From NCBI RefSeq assembly GCF_000241465.1, contig NZ_JH584235.1, forward strand, positions 1,908,723 to 1,972,722: 64,000 nt of DNA. Direction: 5' to 3'. The position numbers were made by a program, and so were the translations under genes. The first letter of the stretch is position 1, and each line of letters opens with the position of its first letter. The notes under the pieces were generated by a model. The model made no database searches. It had not been told where the DNA came from and saw only the letters and a program-made list of their open reading frames with translations. Below, one piece after another: positions 41,003-55,851 of this stretch. The DNA comes from Sphingomonas echinoides ATCC 14820 (GTDB lineage Bacteria > Pseudomonadota > Alphaproteobacteria > Sphingomonadales > Sphingomonadaceae).

Positions 41003-42195
41003 GCCGATGCCAGCCCGAGCAAATGCCGCATATCCTTCCAGAAGATGCGCAAATGCGCACCCGGCTTGGCGCGGACCAGGCGCTTGTTCATATACGCGTC
41101 CCAGGTCAGCCGTTGGACATCGGGGTCCTCGCAGATCTTGACGAAGCGTTCGCGGCGCGTGTCGCTGGAATACCAGAAATATTGCATAATCCCGAGGATC
41201 CAGAACACGCGGCCATGCGCCCGCAGGAAGCGCTTGCGGGCAAGGCGCAGCGCGGAGGCCTTGCCGGTCGCCAAGAACACCGTCACCGCTTCGGCTGCAT
41301 GGCGGCCGCCCGCCATTGCATAATAGATCCCCTCGCCAGAGGCCGGTGCCACCACGCCTGCGGCATCGCCTGCCACCACGACATCGCGACCATTGTCCCA
41401 GCGCTTGAGCGGCTTGAGCGGGATCGGGGCCCCCTCGCGCCGCAGCGTCGCACAGCCATCAAGGCCGGTCTGCGTGCGCAGCGCCGCAACCGCCTCGCGC
41501 AGTGCAAAGCCTTTCTGCGCGCTGCCCACCCCGATGCTGGCAGTCGCGCCATGCGGGAAAACCCAGGCGTAAAAGTCGGGGGAGTGCTTGCCCTGATAGA
41601 AGACATCGCACCGCTCTGGCGCGAAATCGACGCGCTCGCCCGCGCCGGTCGCGGGTGCCGCGATGATTTCGTGATAGGCGAACACGCACGGTACGGTGCC
41701 GCCCCCTTTCACCTCGTCGCGCGCCACTCCCGAGCGCGCACCATCGGCACCAATGACGCAGCGTGTCGTCACCCGGCGCTCATCCGCACCGCGGGCGTCG
41801 CGATAAACAACGGTCGCGACATCAGCGGCTTCGCGCTCGATCCGGACGAAGGTACCGCTGCGGCGTTCAGCACCAGCCAGCGCCGCGCGCGCGCGCAACC
41901 ATTCGTCGAACACCTCGCGATCGACCAACCCGACAAAGCCGTCCCCGACCGGCATGTCGACCGTCTTGCCCGAAGGCGCGACCATCCGCGCGGCGCTGGC
42001 CTTGGCGACCAGCAAATGGTCGGGAATCGCGAAATCGGCGATCGCGCGCGGCGGGATTGCCCCACCGCAGGGCTTTATCCGCCCCGCCCGATCGAGCAGC
42101 AGCACATGGTGGCCACCGCGCGCCAGATCCGTGGCGGCGGTGGCACCGGCCGGGCCGCCGCCGACGACGACACAATCAAAGTCCGCGATCGTCAT
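40999..42195 (-). CDS. bchP: Geranylgeranyl-bacteriochlorophyll reductase
   Basis: A 398-residue flavoprotein of the geranylgeranyl reductase family. FAD-binding motif VVVGGGPAGATAATDLARGG near the N-terminus, the GGAIPPRA stretch, and VVVAGDAAGVVAPASGEGIYYAMAGG in the second FAD motif. It reduces three double bonds of the geranylgeranyl tail to phytyl with NADPH. The start at 42195 overlaps the stop of the PucC-like gene (ATGA). A C-terminal segment with YFWYSSDTRRERFVKICEDPDVQRLTWDAYMNK is the usual BchP ending. Confidence 0.96.
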   Translation of the reverse strand: MTIADFDCVVVGGGPAGATAATDLARGGHHVLLLDRAGRIKPCGGAIPPRAIADFAIPDHLLVAKASAARMVAPSGKTVDMPVGDGFVGLVDREVFDEWLRARAALAGAERRSGTFVRIEREAADVATVVYRDARGADERRVTTRCVIGADGARSGVARDEVKGGGTVPCVFAYHEIIAAPATGAGERVDFAPERCDVFYQGKHSPDFYAWVFPHGATASIGVGSAQKGFALREAVAALRTQTGLDGCATLRREGAPIPLKPLKRWDNGRDVVVAGDAAGVVAPASGEGIYYAMAGGRHAAEAVTVFLATGKASALRLARKRFLRAHGRVFWILGIMQYFWYSSDTRRERFVKICEDPDVQRLTWDAYMNKRLVRAKPGAHLRIFWKDMRHLLGLASA

Positions 42196-43496
42196 ATCAC
42201 AACCTCCCCACCAAGATGGGCGACGCGTGGCGGCGCGCGCAGCGAGAGGGCGGCGGCCAACAGGAACAGCAACGCCTCGGCCCCGAAGACCAGCATGAAG
42301 CTTTCCGGAACCGATCCGGTCAGGGCTTCGGCCGCGTCGACCGCGACTGCACCGGTCAGCCCGCCCAGCCCGAACGCAATCGCCTGCGCCGCGCCCCACA
42401 CGCCCATCCGCAGCCCGGCCCGGCTTGATCCACCGTCTCCGGCCAGCGCCATCATCCGGCCGATCGCCGCCACGGCAAAGACGCCATTGGCAAAACCGAG
42501 CAAAAAGATCGTACCGACAATCGGCCAACCCGGCCCGTAGCGCGCCGCCAGCACCAGCCCGGTCAACGCCAAGGCCGACCCGATGCACCCGCCGACGATC
42601 CAGCGTGCGAGCGTGGCCGCGTCACGCCCGCCGAACGCACTGCCGCCAACGCCCACCAACACCATGCCCAGCAACACGCCGCTATGCTGCACGCTCGACA
42701 TCTGCGTCGATTGGCCCGGCGTCATGGCAAAGCGCAGGCCGCTAAACGGCTCCAGGATCAAATCCTGCATGGAATAAGCGAGCATCGAGAGAAACACGAA
42801 CATCGTGAAACGCCGGTGTTCCGGATCGACCCAGATTTCCGCCAGCGCCACCGCGAATGGCGGAGACGGGGGCCCTGCGGCGACGCGTGCCGCATCCCCG
42901 CGTTCCACGCCGAGCACCGCGACCGTCGACAGCAGAAAGGCCATGCCCGCGACGCCAGCGACGACGCCTTCAAGGCGGGCCAGCGAGAAGGGATCGATCC
43001 AGTGGCCCGCCGCCGCCGAGGACACAATGATTCCGGCGATCATCATGATCCAGGTGAGCGAGGCCGCCGCCGCGCGCCGGGCGGGCGCAACCTGCGCGGC
43101 GAGCAGCGCCAGCAGCGACGTTCCCGCGGCACCCACGCCCGCGCCGATCAGCGAAAAAGCGAGGATCGCCAGCGCATACCCCACCCAGCCGTGCGCGACG
43201 ATCACGCGGAGCGATTCGGCCGCCAGCATCGCACCCGCCGCCAGCACGCCCATCCCGCCGATAATCCACGGCGTCCGGCGACGCCCGCTATCCGATTCAT
43301 GCCCCCATAAGGGGCGCGACAGCTGCACCGCATAATGCCACGCCACCAGCCCGGCCGGGAGGGCGGCAGGCAGGGCATATTCCACCACCATCACGCGGTT
43401 GAGCAACGATGTCGCGAGCATCACGATCGCACCGATCGCGGCTTGCACCAGCCCGAGCCGTGCGATGCCAAGCCAGCTCAGGCCGCGCGGGGTCAC
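42192..43496 (-). CDS. PucC-family MFS protein (bchG-bchP linked)
   Basis: A 434-residue PucC/LhaA-type membrane protein with about twelve helices: LLNRVMVVEYALPAALPAGLVAWHY, ESDSGRRRTPWIIGGMGVLA, AYSMQDLILEPFSGLRF and FANGVFAVAAIGRMMALAGDGG. The family also includes LhaA and PucC, thought to help deliver bacteriochlorophyll to light-harvesting complexes. This copy between bchG and bchP is a standard neighbour in alphaproteobacterial clusters; a second copy, lhaA, is encoded at 55848. GTG start overlapping the bchG stop. Confidence 0.9.
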   Translation of the reverse strand: MTPRGLSWLGIARLGLVQAAIGAIVMLATSLLNRVMVVEYALPAALPAGLVAWHYAVQLSRPLWGHESDSGRRRTPWIIGGMGVLAAGAMLAAESLRVIVAHGWVGYALAILAFSLIGAGVGAAGTSLLALLAAQVAPARRAAAASLTWIMMIAGIIVSSAAAGHWIDPFSLARLEGVVAGVAGMAFLLSTVAVLGVERGDAARVAAGPPSPPFAVALAEIWVDPEHRRFTMFVFLSMLAYSMQDLILEPFSGLRFAMTPGQSTQMSSVQHSGVLLGMVLVGVGGSAFGGRDAATLARWIVGGCIGSALALTGLVLAARYGPGWPIVGTIFLLGFANGVFAVAAIGRMMALAGDGGSSRAGLRMGVWGAAQAIAFGLGGLTGAVAVDAAEALTGSVPESFMLVFGAEALLFLLAAALSLRAPPRVAHLGGEVVI

Positions 43497-44404
43497 AGCC
43501 CCAGGACCCCGCCAAGCCCGAAGGCCGCCGCGAGCATGCCCAGCACATACAGGCTGGTGCCCGTGGCGTTGTACCACGGCGTGAACTGCAGCGGATCGCG
43601 CAGCAATCGCCGCATCAGCGCCACTTGTCCGATCAAAAATCCCCCCACGACGCCGGCGACGATCGCATGCCCCCAAGACGCGAGCAGCGCGATGACGAGG
43701 ATTTGTGGCAGCGCCATCGCCAGACACGCGATCCGCGCCGCGCGGTCGACGCCCAGCATCGCCGGCAGCGAGCGGATGCCCATCGCGCGATCCCCCTCGA
43801 CCGCTTTGAAATCGTTGAGCGTCATGATGCCGAACGCGCCCGCGCTGTACAAAATCAGGATCGTCAGAATGGAGGCGGAGGGCAGTGCCCCCGCCATCAC
43901 GCTTGCGCCGGTAAACCAGGTCAGCCCCTCATAGGTCAGCGCGACGGCAGCCGGCCCCCATATGCCGCTCATCTTCAGGCGAAACGGCGGCGCGCTATAG
44001 GCCCAGGCAAAGACGAGGCCGACACAGGTCGCCGCCAGCACCCATTGGCCCGTGCCCGCCGCAACCGCGAGCGCGACCGCCGTCCCGATCAGCGCGATCC
44101 ACAGCCCCCAGCGCCCGGCGATACGACCAGAGGGAATGGGGCGATTGGGCTCGTTGATCGCATCGACATGGCGGTCGAACCAATCGTTGACGGCTTGGCT
44201 GGTGCCACACACCAGCGGCCCGACCAGCAGCATCCCCGCCAGCACGAACGGCCAGCGGCTCCCGATGGGAACGCCCGAGGAAACGACGCCGCACACAAAC
44301 GCCCAGATCGGCGGAAACCATGTGATCGGCTTGAGCAGTTCGGCAACGTCGCGCAAGCGCGGAACGGGGACCAGTGCCAGCGGATGAGTCGTCGCGCGCG
44401 CCAT
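43493..44404 (-). CDS. bchG: Bacteriochlorophyll synthase (geranylgeranyl transferase)
   Basis: A 303-residue UbiA-type prenyltransferase. First Asp-rich motif NDWFDRHVDAINEPNRPIPSG, second motif LNDFKAVEGDRAMGIRSLPAMLG, and about eight membrane helices. It attaches geranylgeranyl diphosphate to bacteriochlorophyllide a. It begins the operon bchG-PucC-like-bchP-tspO, 66 bases downstream of ppsR. An 18-base palindrome lies about 30 bases upstream of its start. Confidence 0.96.
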   Translation of the reverse strand: MARATTHPLALVPVPRLRDVAELLKPITWFPPIWAFVCGVVSSGVPIGSRWPFVLAGMLLVGPLVCGTSQAVNDWFDRHVDAINEPNRPIPSGRIAGRWGLWIALIGTAVALAVAAGTGQWVLAATCVGLVFAWAYSAPPFRLKMSGIWGPAAVALTYEGLTWFTGASVMAGALPSASILTILILYSAGAFGIMTLNDFKAVEGDRAMGIRSLPAMLGVDRAARIACLAMALPQILVIALLASWGHAIVAGVVGGFLIGQVALMRRLLRDPLQFTPWYNATGTSLYVLGMLAAAFGLGGVLGL

Positions 44405-44433
44405 CCCATAAGGCTATACTTGACACTTTATGC

Positions 44434-44451
44434 CGTCAAATTTATTTGACA
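44434..44451. promoter_or_regulatory. PpsR operator candidate at bchG promoter
   Basis: Read along bchG transcription the site is TGTCAAATAAATTTGACG, TGTCAA-N6-TTGACG, matching the PpsR/CrtJ form TGT-N12-ACA except in the last base. The TTGACG half resembles a -35 box, and TAGCCT lies 17 bases further. The site 47046-47063 has the same ends and symmetry. Confidence 0.7.
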
Positions 44452-44470
44452 GTCGTCGCCGACAATTCGG

Positions 44471-45916
44471 TCACTCGCCGCCGGCGACCAAATTTCCCAA
44501 CCCGTGACGGTGCAGCTTCGAATAGAGGCTTTGGCGGCTTACCCCCAAAATCTCCGCCGCTGAGGCGCGGTTGTCCGAGGTGTAGGCAAGCGCCGCCTCG
44601 ATGCACAACCGCTCGATCAAATCGGTCGATTCCCGCACAATGTCCTTGAGCGACATGCGACCGACCAATTCGGTCAATTGTTCGACCGACCGCGGCAGAT
44701 CGCGCTCCGGCGTCGCGACACTGCGCAACCGCCGCCCGACATTGCGGATCGTGAAGCCATAGCAATCGCCTTCGCTGCGCGGGGCCGCCACGCCCGAGAC
44801 TTCGACCTCCTCCCGCGCACCGGCGGAGCCGCGCAGAATGGTGGCGACGTTGCGCACCGAGCCATGCTCGCGCAACTGGCCCAGGATGAGCTGCAGATCA
44901 ATGCCGGGCCGACCGAGCCAGGTCGCCAGCGGTTGCCCGGTCACCCGATGCACCGACGCTGCACCCGACAGTTCAACAAAGGCCGCATTCGCGACGAGAA
45001 TGTTCAGATCGGCATCGACCAGCACAAAGGCGTCGGGCATATGCTCGACCACGTCGCCAAGCGCCGCCGCGTGATCGGTGCCCGTCCGGACCGACTCCGC
45101 CGAAAGGATGCGCACCAGCAAGAGTGCCGCGCGCCCCTGACGGAACAGCCGTGCACACATCCGCGCCTCGGCCATGGTGCCCGCAAGCCGCGCCGCAAAG
45201 GGGACCAGATCATCGCTGGCGCTCGCCGCGCCGAGATGCGCGATAAAGCCATCCCGATCGGAGGGTTGTACGATTGCGCCGACGGGTTGATCCACCCATT
45301 CGCCGTCGCCCGCGCCGAGCAAGCGCTGCGCCGCCGGATTGATCTCCCGAATGCGGCGGGTGGTGGCATCGACGATCAGCACCGGTTCGCTGCCCAGATC
45401 GAACAGCAAGCGATACCGGGCTTCTGCCTGGCGCAACTTGATATAATCGCGTTCCAGCGATTGCTGGGTCTGCAGCAGCCGCTGCTGGATGGCGGCGGCG
45501 GCGCGCATATCGCGCCCGATCGCAATCGCACCACCGTCGTGACCAATCTTCATCACGAGATACCGGATCGGCACATCGCCATTGGGCGTCGTATGATTGA
45601 CCTGCCGCCAGCGCCGCGGTCCGGCATCGCCAATATCGGCCAGCATTTCCGTGATCTTGCCGGTACTGTCTACCCCGACCAGCGAATCCCAGCGCTTGCC
45701 TTGCCAATCGCCAAACCCCTGTCGCAGCCAATCCGGATTGGCGACCGCGACATCGCGGATCGTCCCATCACCATCCAGCACGAGCGCAACGTCGCCCACA
45801 GCGGCAAGCAGCGCAACAGCGACCTGGGGAGACAGCGCGTCAGACAGCAAGGCAGGGTTGTCAAAAGCATCCGGTGCGCCAAGGGGGGGACGATCGCTCA
45901 TCGACGAACCGCTCAT
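44471..45916 (-). CDS. ppsR: Transcriptional regulator PpsR (CrtJ), photosynthesis repressor
   Basis: A 481-residue PpsR. Three PAS-type regions (about residues 30-140, 165-270 and 285-395) with a coiled linker near 140-170, then a Fis-type helix-turn-helix at the C-terminus (ASAAEILGVSRQSLYSKLHRHGL, about residues 451-473). Cys438 in LIERLCIEAAL lies where CrtJ/PpsR have their redox-active helix-turn-helix cysteine, and Cys254 lies near the position of the other known cysteine. Known PpsR represses bch, crt and puc genes in air by binding TGT-N12-ACA pairs. The ATG at 45916 is preferred, with the ATG at 45901 or a GTG at 45949 as alternatives. Gene lies 60 bases after aerR, with which it forms one transcript. 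Confidence 0.93.
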   Translation of the reverse strand: MSGSSMSDRPPLGAPDAFDNPALLSDALSPQVAVALLAAVGDVALVLDGDGTIRDVAVANPDWLRQGFGDWQGKRWDSLVGVDSTGKITEMLADIGDAGPRRWRQVNHTTPNGDVPIRYLVMKIGHDGGAIAIGRDMRAAAAIQQRLLQTQQSLERDYIKLRQAEARYRLLFDLGSEPVLIVDATTRRIREINPAAQRLLGAGDGEWVDQPVGAIVQPSDRDGFIAHLGAASASDDLVPFAARLAGTMAEARMCARLFRQGRAALLLVRILSAESVRTGTDHAAALGDVVEHMPDAFVLVDADLNILVANAAFVELSGAASVHRVTGQPLATWLGRPGIDLQLILGQLREHGSVRNVATILRGSAGAREEVEVSGVAAPRSEGDCYGFTIRNVGRRLRSVATPERDLPRSVEQLTELVGRMSLKDIVRESTDLIERLCIEAALAYTSDNRASAAEILGVSRQSLYSKLHRHGLGNLVAGGE

Positions 45917-45976
45917 GCTCCAATACGTCCTATGCCCCACGGCTCCCACCCAGGACCGCGAGACCTCATAGCGAGA

Positions 45977-46897
45977 TCAACCGGACATTGGCGAAACCGC
46001 CTCCCGCGCGACGGCGTCGACCAAATCGCTGGCGACCCCTAGCGCAATCCTCGCGTCGGGTGCCGTTCCGTCCGCGCCGACCGACACGGCCAGCTCAGCG
46101 TTGTTGATGAACACCCGCCCCCCGACCATCACGCAAATCCTGGGGTTTCGCGAAGACACCCGGAGGGCGCGGACGATAGAAGGCAAAGGCGCGATATGAC
46201 AGTCACAGGTGATCGTCAATCCGGCCAGATCGAACCATTCGCTACGGACGCGGTCCATCAACTCGGACGTGGAGGCTTCGTTGATGCGGTGCGTCGTCCA
46301 GCCGTTCGAGCCGAACAGTTCGTCGATCACGACCGTGCCGAAGCTGTGCTGATCCCCCTCCAGCGAGGCAAACAAGGCCCGACGCACCGGGCCGGGCCCT
46401 TGCTGCAGCCCGTAGGCCGATCGGCCCGATATCTCATGGACGACCTGTTGCAGCCGCCAAAGGCCCATCGTCACATCGACAAAATCGCAGCGGTCATCCT
46501 CCCACAACTCCCCCAGCAGCCGCGCCGCCGGAGCGAGCAAATCGACCAGCAGCGTTTCGTGGGACACGCCCCGCGCGATCAAGCGATCGACATGTTCCAG
46601 CAGCTCGTCCGCCTCGACTTGCAACGTGAGCGGCGCAAAGGTGGCGACGTCATCGGGCAGCACGGCACCGCCACGCGGGTCGGCTGGCACCCCGTGCGCG
46701 CCGTTGCTATGCGCGACCAGCAGGCGGGGGATGATCTCGCTCTCGATCAAACGGGTCAGCGATCGGGCATATTCCATGTCGGCGCGATGGCGAAAGCCTG
46801 CCAGATCATGCGCCGGTGCCGATTCCCGACCGGGACCGGTCCGGCGCTGTGGATGGGCGCTGGCACCAATGTGGTCGATCCTCATCACCGAAGCCAT
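45977..46897 (-). CDS. aerR: B12-binding antirepressor partner of PpsR (AerR/PpaA)
   Basis: A 306-residue protein with a helical N-terminal half and a cobalamin-binding domain: DQHSFG (residues 182-187) is the D-x-H-x-x-G motif whose His binds cobalt, followed by WFDLAGLTITCD and CVMVGGRVFINN. This matches AerR/PpaA, which binds PpsR/CrtJ in a light- and B12-dependent way and relieves repression. Order aerR-ppsR is conserved in many phototrophs. The ATG at 46897 follows GGGAGGG at good distance; the frame upstream to 46948 is rejected. Divergent from bchF across a 216-base control region. Confidence 0.92.
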   Translation of the reverse strand: MASVMRIDHIGASAHPQRRTGPGRESAPAHDLAGFRHRADMEYARSLTRLIESEIIPRLLVAHSNGAHGVPADPRGGAVLPDDVATFAPLTLQVEADELLEHVDRLIARGVSHETLLVDLLAPAARLLGELWEDDRCDFVDVTMGLWRLQQVVHEISGRSAYGLQQGPGPVRRALFASLEGDQHSFGTVVIDELFGSNGWTTHRINEASTSELMDRVRSEWFDLAGLTITCDCHIAPLPSIVRALRVSSRNPRICVMVGGRVFINNAELAVSVGADGTAPDARIALGVASDLVDAVAREAVSPMSG

Positions 46898-47045
46898 GCC
46901 CGACCCTCCCGGTCTGGTTGAACACGCAGTTACGGCATGGATCACCATCGTTTGGCTGATCCGGCGACTCGCACCGTATGCCTCTTGAAAGCGTCTGGCA
47001 ACGCACTAACGATGCCGCGCTGCAGCATGTGTCCATTTTATTTTA

Positions 47046-47063
47046 CGTCAAATCTTGTTGACA
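47046..47063. promoter_or_regulatory. PpsR operator candidate at bchF/aerR divergent promoter
   Basis: CGTCAA-ATCTTG-TTGACA, the reverse complement of TGTCAACAAGATTTGACG, with the same half-sites as the palindrome at bchG. It lies in the region separating the bchF operon from aerR-ppsR, and each half resembles a -35 box in one direction, so one bound repressor could block both transcripts. Confidence 0.72.
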
Positions 47064-47086
47064 CTTAAACGCGGTCGGACCTACCT
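47058..47086 (+). promoter_or_regulatory. Putative bchF operon promoter
   Basis: TTGACA (47058-47063) as a perfect -35 box, 17 bases, then CTACCT (47081-47086) as a weak -10. The -35 is the right half of the PpsR operator candidate. The bchF start lies 27 bases after the -10. Confidence 0.55.
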
Positions 47087-47113
47087 TCCCTGGCAGAGAG
47101 GCGGACCCGAACG

Positions 47114-48918
<1,805 letters not shown>

Positions 48919-48952
48919 CCGTCGCCCGCTTCCTGCTGTCGCGGAGGCCGCG

Positions 48953-50576
48953 ATGCAATTGACCGTGTGGACCTATGAAGGCCCGCCGCATGTCGGCGCG
49001 ATGCGCATCGCCACCGCGATGGAGGGCGTGCATTACGTGCTGCACGCGCCGCAGGGCGATACTTATGCCGATCTGCTGTTCACCATGATCGAACGGCGCG
49101 GCAAGCGCCCGCCGGTCACCTACACCACCTTCCAGGCGCGCGATCTCGGCAAGGACACCGCCGACCTGTTCCAGAGCGCCGCGCGCGACGCCTATGCGCG
49201 CTTCGCCCCGCAGGCGCTGCTGGTCGGTGCCTCCTGCACCGCCGAATTGATCCAGGACGATCCCGCTGGCCTCGCCGAAGCGCTGCGCTTGCCGATCCCG
49301 GTGATCGCGCTCGAACTGCCAAGCTATCAGCGCAAGGAGAATTGGGGCGCGGCAGAGACCTTCTACCAATTGGTGCGCGCGCTTGCCGATACCGGGGCGC
49401 GGCCACCGCGCGAAGGTCGGCGGTCCAGCGTCAATCTGCTCGGACCGACCGCACTCGGTTTTCGCCACCGCGACGATGTGGCCGAGATCACGCGCTTGCT
49501 CGCCACGCTTGGCATCGAGGTCAACGTCACCGCGCCGCTCGGCGCGACTCCGGCAGACTTGGCGCGGCTGGGTGACGCCGATTTCAACATCTGCCTCTAT
49601 CCCGAAATCGCCGACACCGCCTGCCGCTGGCTGGAGCGGCAGTTCGGTCAGAAGACCGTGCGCACCGTGCCGATCGGCCATAATGCAACGCGCGACTTCA
49701 TCGCCGAGGTTGCCGCGCTGGCCGACGTCGATCCCGCCGCCGCGTTGGATAGCTCACGCCTGCCCTGGTGGAGCCGCTCGGTCGATTCGACCTATCTCAC
49801 CGGCAAACGCGTCTTCATCTTCGGCGACGCCACCCACGCCATCGCCGCCGCCCGCGTCGCGCGCGACGAACTCGGTTTCGAAGTCGTCGGCCTGGGCTGC
49901 TACAATCGCGAATTCGCCCGCGATCTGCGCGCCGCCGCGGCGGACCATGGGCTCGAACCGCTGATCACCGACGATTATCTCGAAGTCGAAGAGGCGATCG
50001 CCACGCTGCAGCCCGAACTGGTGCTGGGCACGCAAATGGAGCGCCACATCGCCAAACGCCTGCGCATTCCCTGCGCGGTGATCTCGGCCCCGGTCCACGT
50101 GCAGGATTTCCCCGCGCGCTACAGCCCGCAAATGGGGTTTGAAGGGGCGAACGTGCTGTTCGACACCTGGGTGCACCCGCTGGTGATGGGGCTGGAGGAA
50201 CATCTGCTGACGATGTTCCGCGACGATTTCGAATTTTCCGACGCCGCTGGCGCAAGCCATTTGGGGCATGGTGCCTCTGCAATCCTCCCCGGCACGGGGA
50301 GGGGGACCGGCGAAGCCGGTGGAGGGGGCGTGCCCCAAGCGACCACGTCTCCGGTGGCAATCTCCCTCCACCCTTCGCCGGAAGAGGCGAACGGTTCCCC
50401 TCCCCTAGCCCCTCCCGCAAGCGGGAGGGGGACTTGGTCCCCCGAGGCCGAGCGCGAACTGCTCAAAATCCCGTTCTTCGTGCGCGGCAAGGCCCGCCGC
50501 AATACCGAGAAATATGCCGCCGAGATCGGCGTCCGCGCGATCACGCTCGACACCCTCTATGACGCGAAGGCGCATT

Positions 50577-50587
<11 letters not shown>
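48953..50587 (+). CDS. bchB: Light-independent protochlorophyllide reductase subunit B, with repeat-derived linker
   Basis: A 544-residue BchB. The N-terminus reads [15 protein letters not shown], and Asp36 (PQGDTYAD) is at the position of the known fourth cluster ligand. The C-terminal domain is normal ([20 protein letters not shown], then ETLY-like [11 protein letters not shown]). Between them, residues about 444-493 are a Gly/Pro/Ser-rich stretch ([25 protein letters not shown]) encoded by a palindromic repeat that is intergenic elsewhere in the window. It stays in frame without stop codons, so the protein is likely functional with an altered linker. It starts with ATG behind GCGGAGG and overlaps bchH by 11 bases. 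Confidence 0.95.
50281..50431 (+). repeat. Palindromic repeat inserted in frame within bchB
   Basis: The segment begins with CCTCCCCGGCACGGGGAGGG and ACCGGCGAAGCCGGT palindromes and ends with CCCCTCCCGCAAGCGGGAGG. Positions 50398-50430 match the reverse complement of 24145-24177 (between kduI and kduD) at 32 of 33 bases. The element has no stop codon in the bchB frame and keeps the frame on both sides. Confidence 0.8.
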
Positions 50588-55164
<4,577 letters not shown>

Positions 55165-55165
<1 letters not shown>

Positions 55166-55851
55166 TGACGACGGCCAGCTACACCCAGTTTCGCGGCAAT
55201 CTCGAAACCTATTTCGACCGCACCGCCGCCAGCGCCTGGGCGCAATTGACCTCGGATGCGCCGGTCAGCGGCATTCGCGCGACGGTGCGCGCGGGGCGCA
55301 CCGAAATGCGCGAAACGCTGCTGTCGTGGTTGCCCGCCGACATGCGCGGGCTGCGGCTGCTCGATGCGGGCTGCGGCACGGGCGCGCTGGCGGTGGCGGC
55401 GGCCGAGCGCGGCGCGAGTGTGGTGGCGATCGATGTTGCCGCCAGCCTGGTGCAGATCGCGCGCAATCGGGCACCGGCAGATTTGGCGATCGACTGGCGC
55501 GTCGGCGATATGCTCGACCCCACGCTCGGCCAGTTCGACCATGTCGTCGCGATGGATTCGCTGATCCATTACCGCGCGTTCGACATCGTCACCGTGGTGC
55601 AGCAATTGGCCGAGCGCACGCGCGGCTCGGTCGCCTTCACCTTCGCGCCGCAAACGCCGCTGCTGATGGCGATGCTCGGCATCGGCCGGCTATTCCCGCG
55701 CGCCGACCGCTCGCCCGCGATCCTGCCGGTGCGCGACCGCTTGCTGCGCACCTTGCTGCGCAACGCCGTTCCCGGCGCAAAGCTCGGGCGCGACCGCAAG
55801 GTTTCGGCGGGTTTCTACAAAAGCCATGCGCTGGAGCTGATCCCGGCATGA
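55165..55851 (+). CDS. bchM: Magnesium protoporphyrin IX methyltransferase
   Basis: A 228-residue SAM-dependent methyltransferase: YFDRTAASAWAQL near the start, SAM loop LLDAGCGTGALAVAAAERG, and DSLIHY. It methylates the propionate of Mg-protoporphyrin IX, making the substrate of AcsF. Overlaps bchL by one base and lhaA by four. Confidence 0.96.

Noticed and set aside
47030-47047. TGTCCATTTTATTTTACG as a second PpsR site next to the bchF operator
   Set aside because: TGT-N12-ACG spacing fits, but the inner bases lack the inverted-repeat symmetry of the two strong sites; kept only as a possibility.
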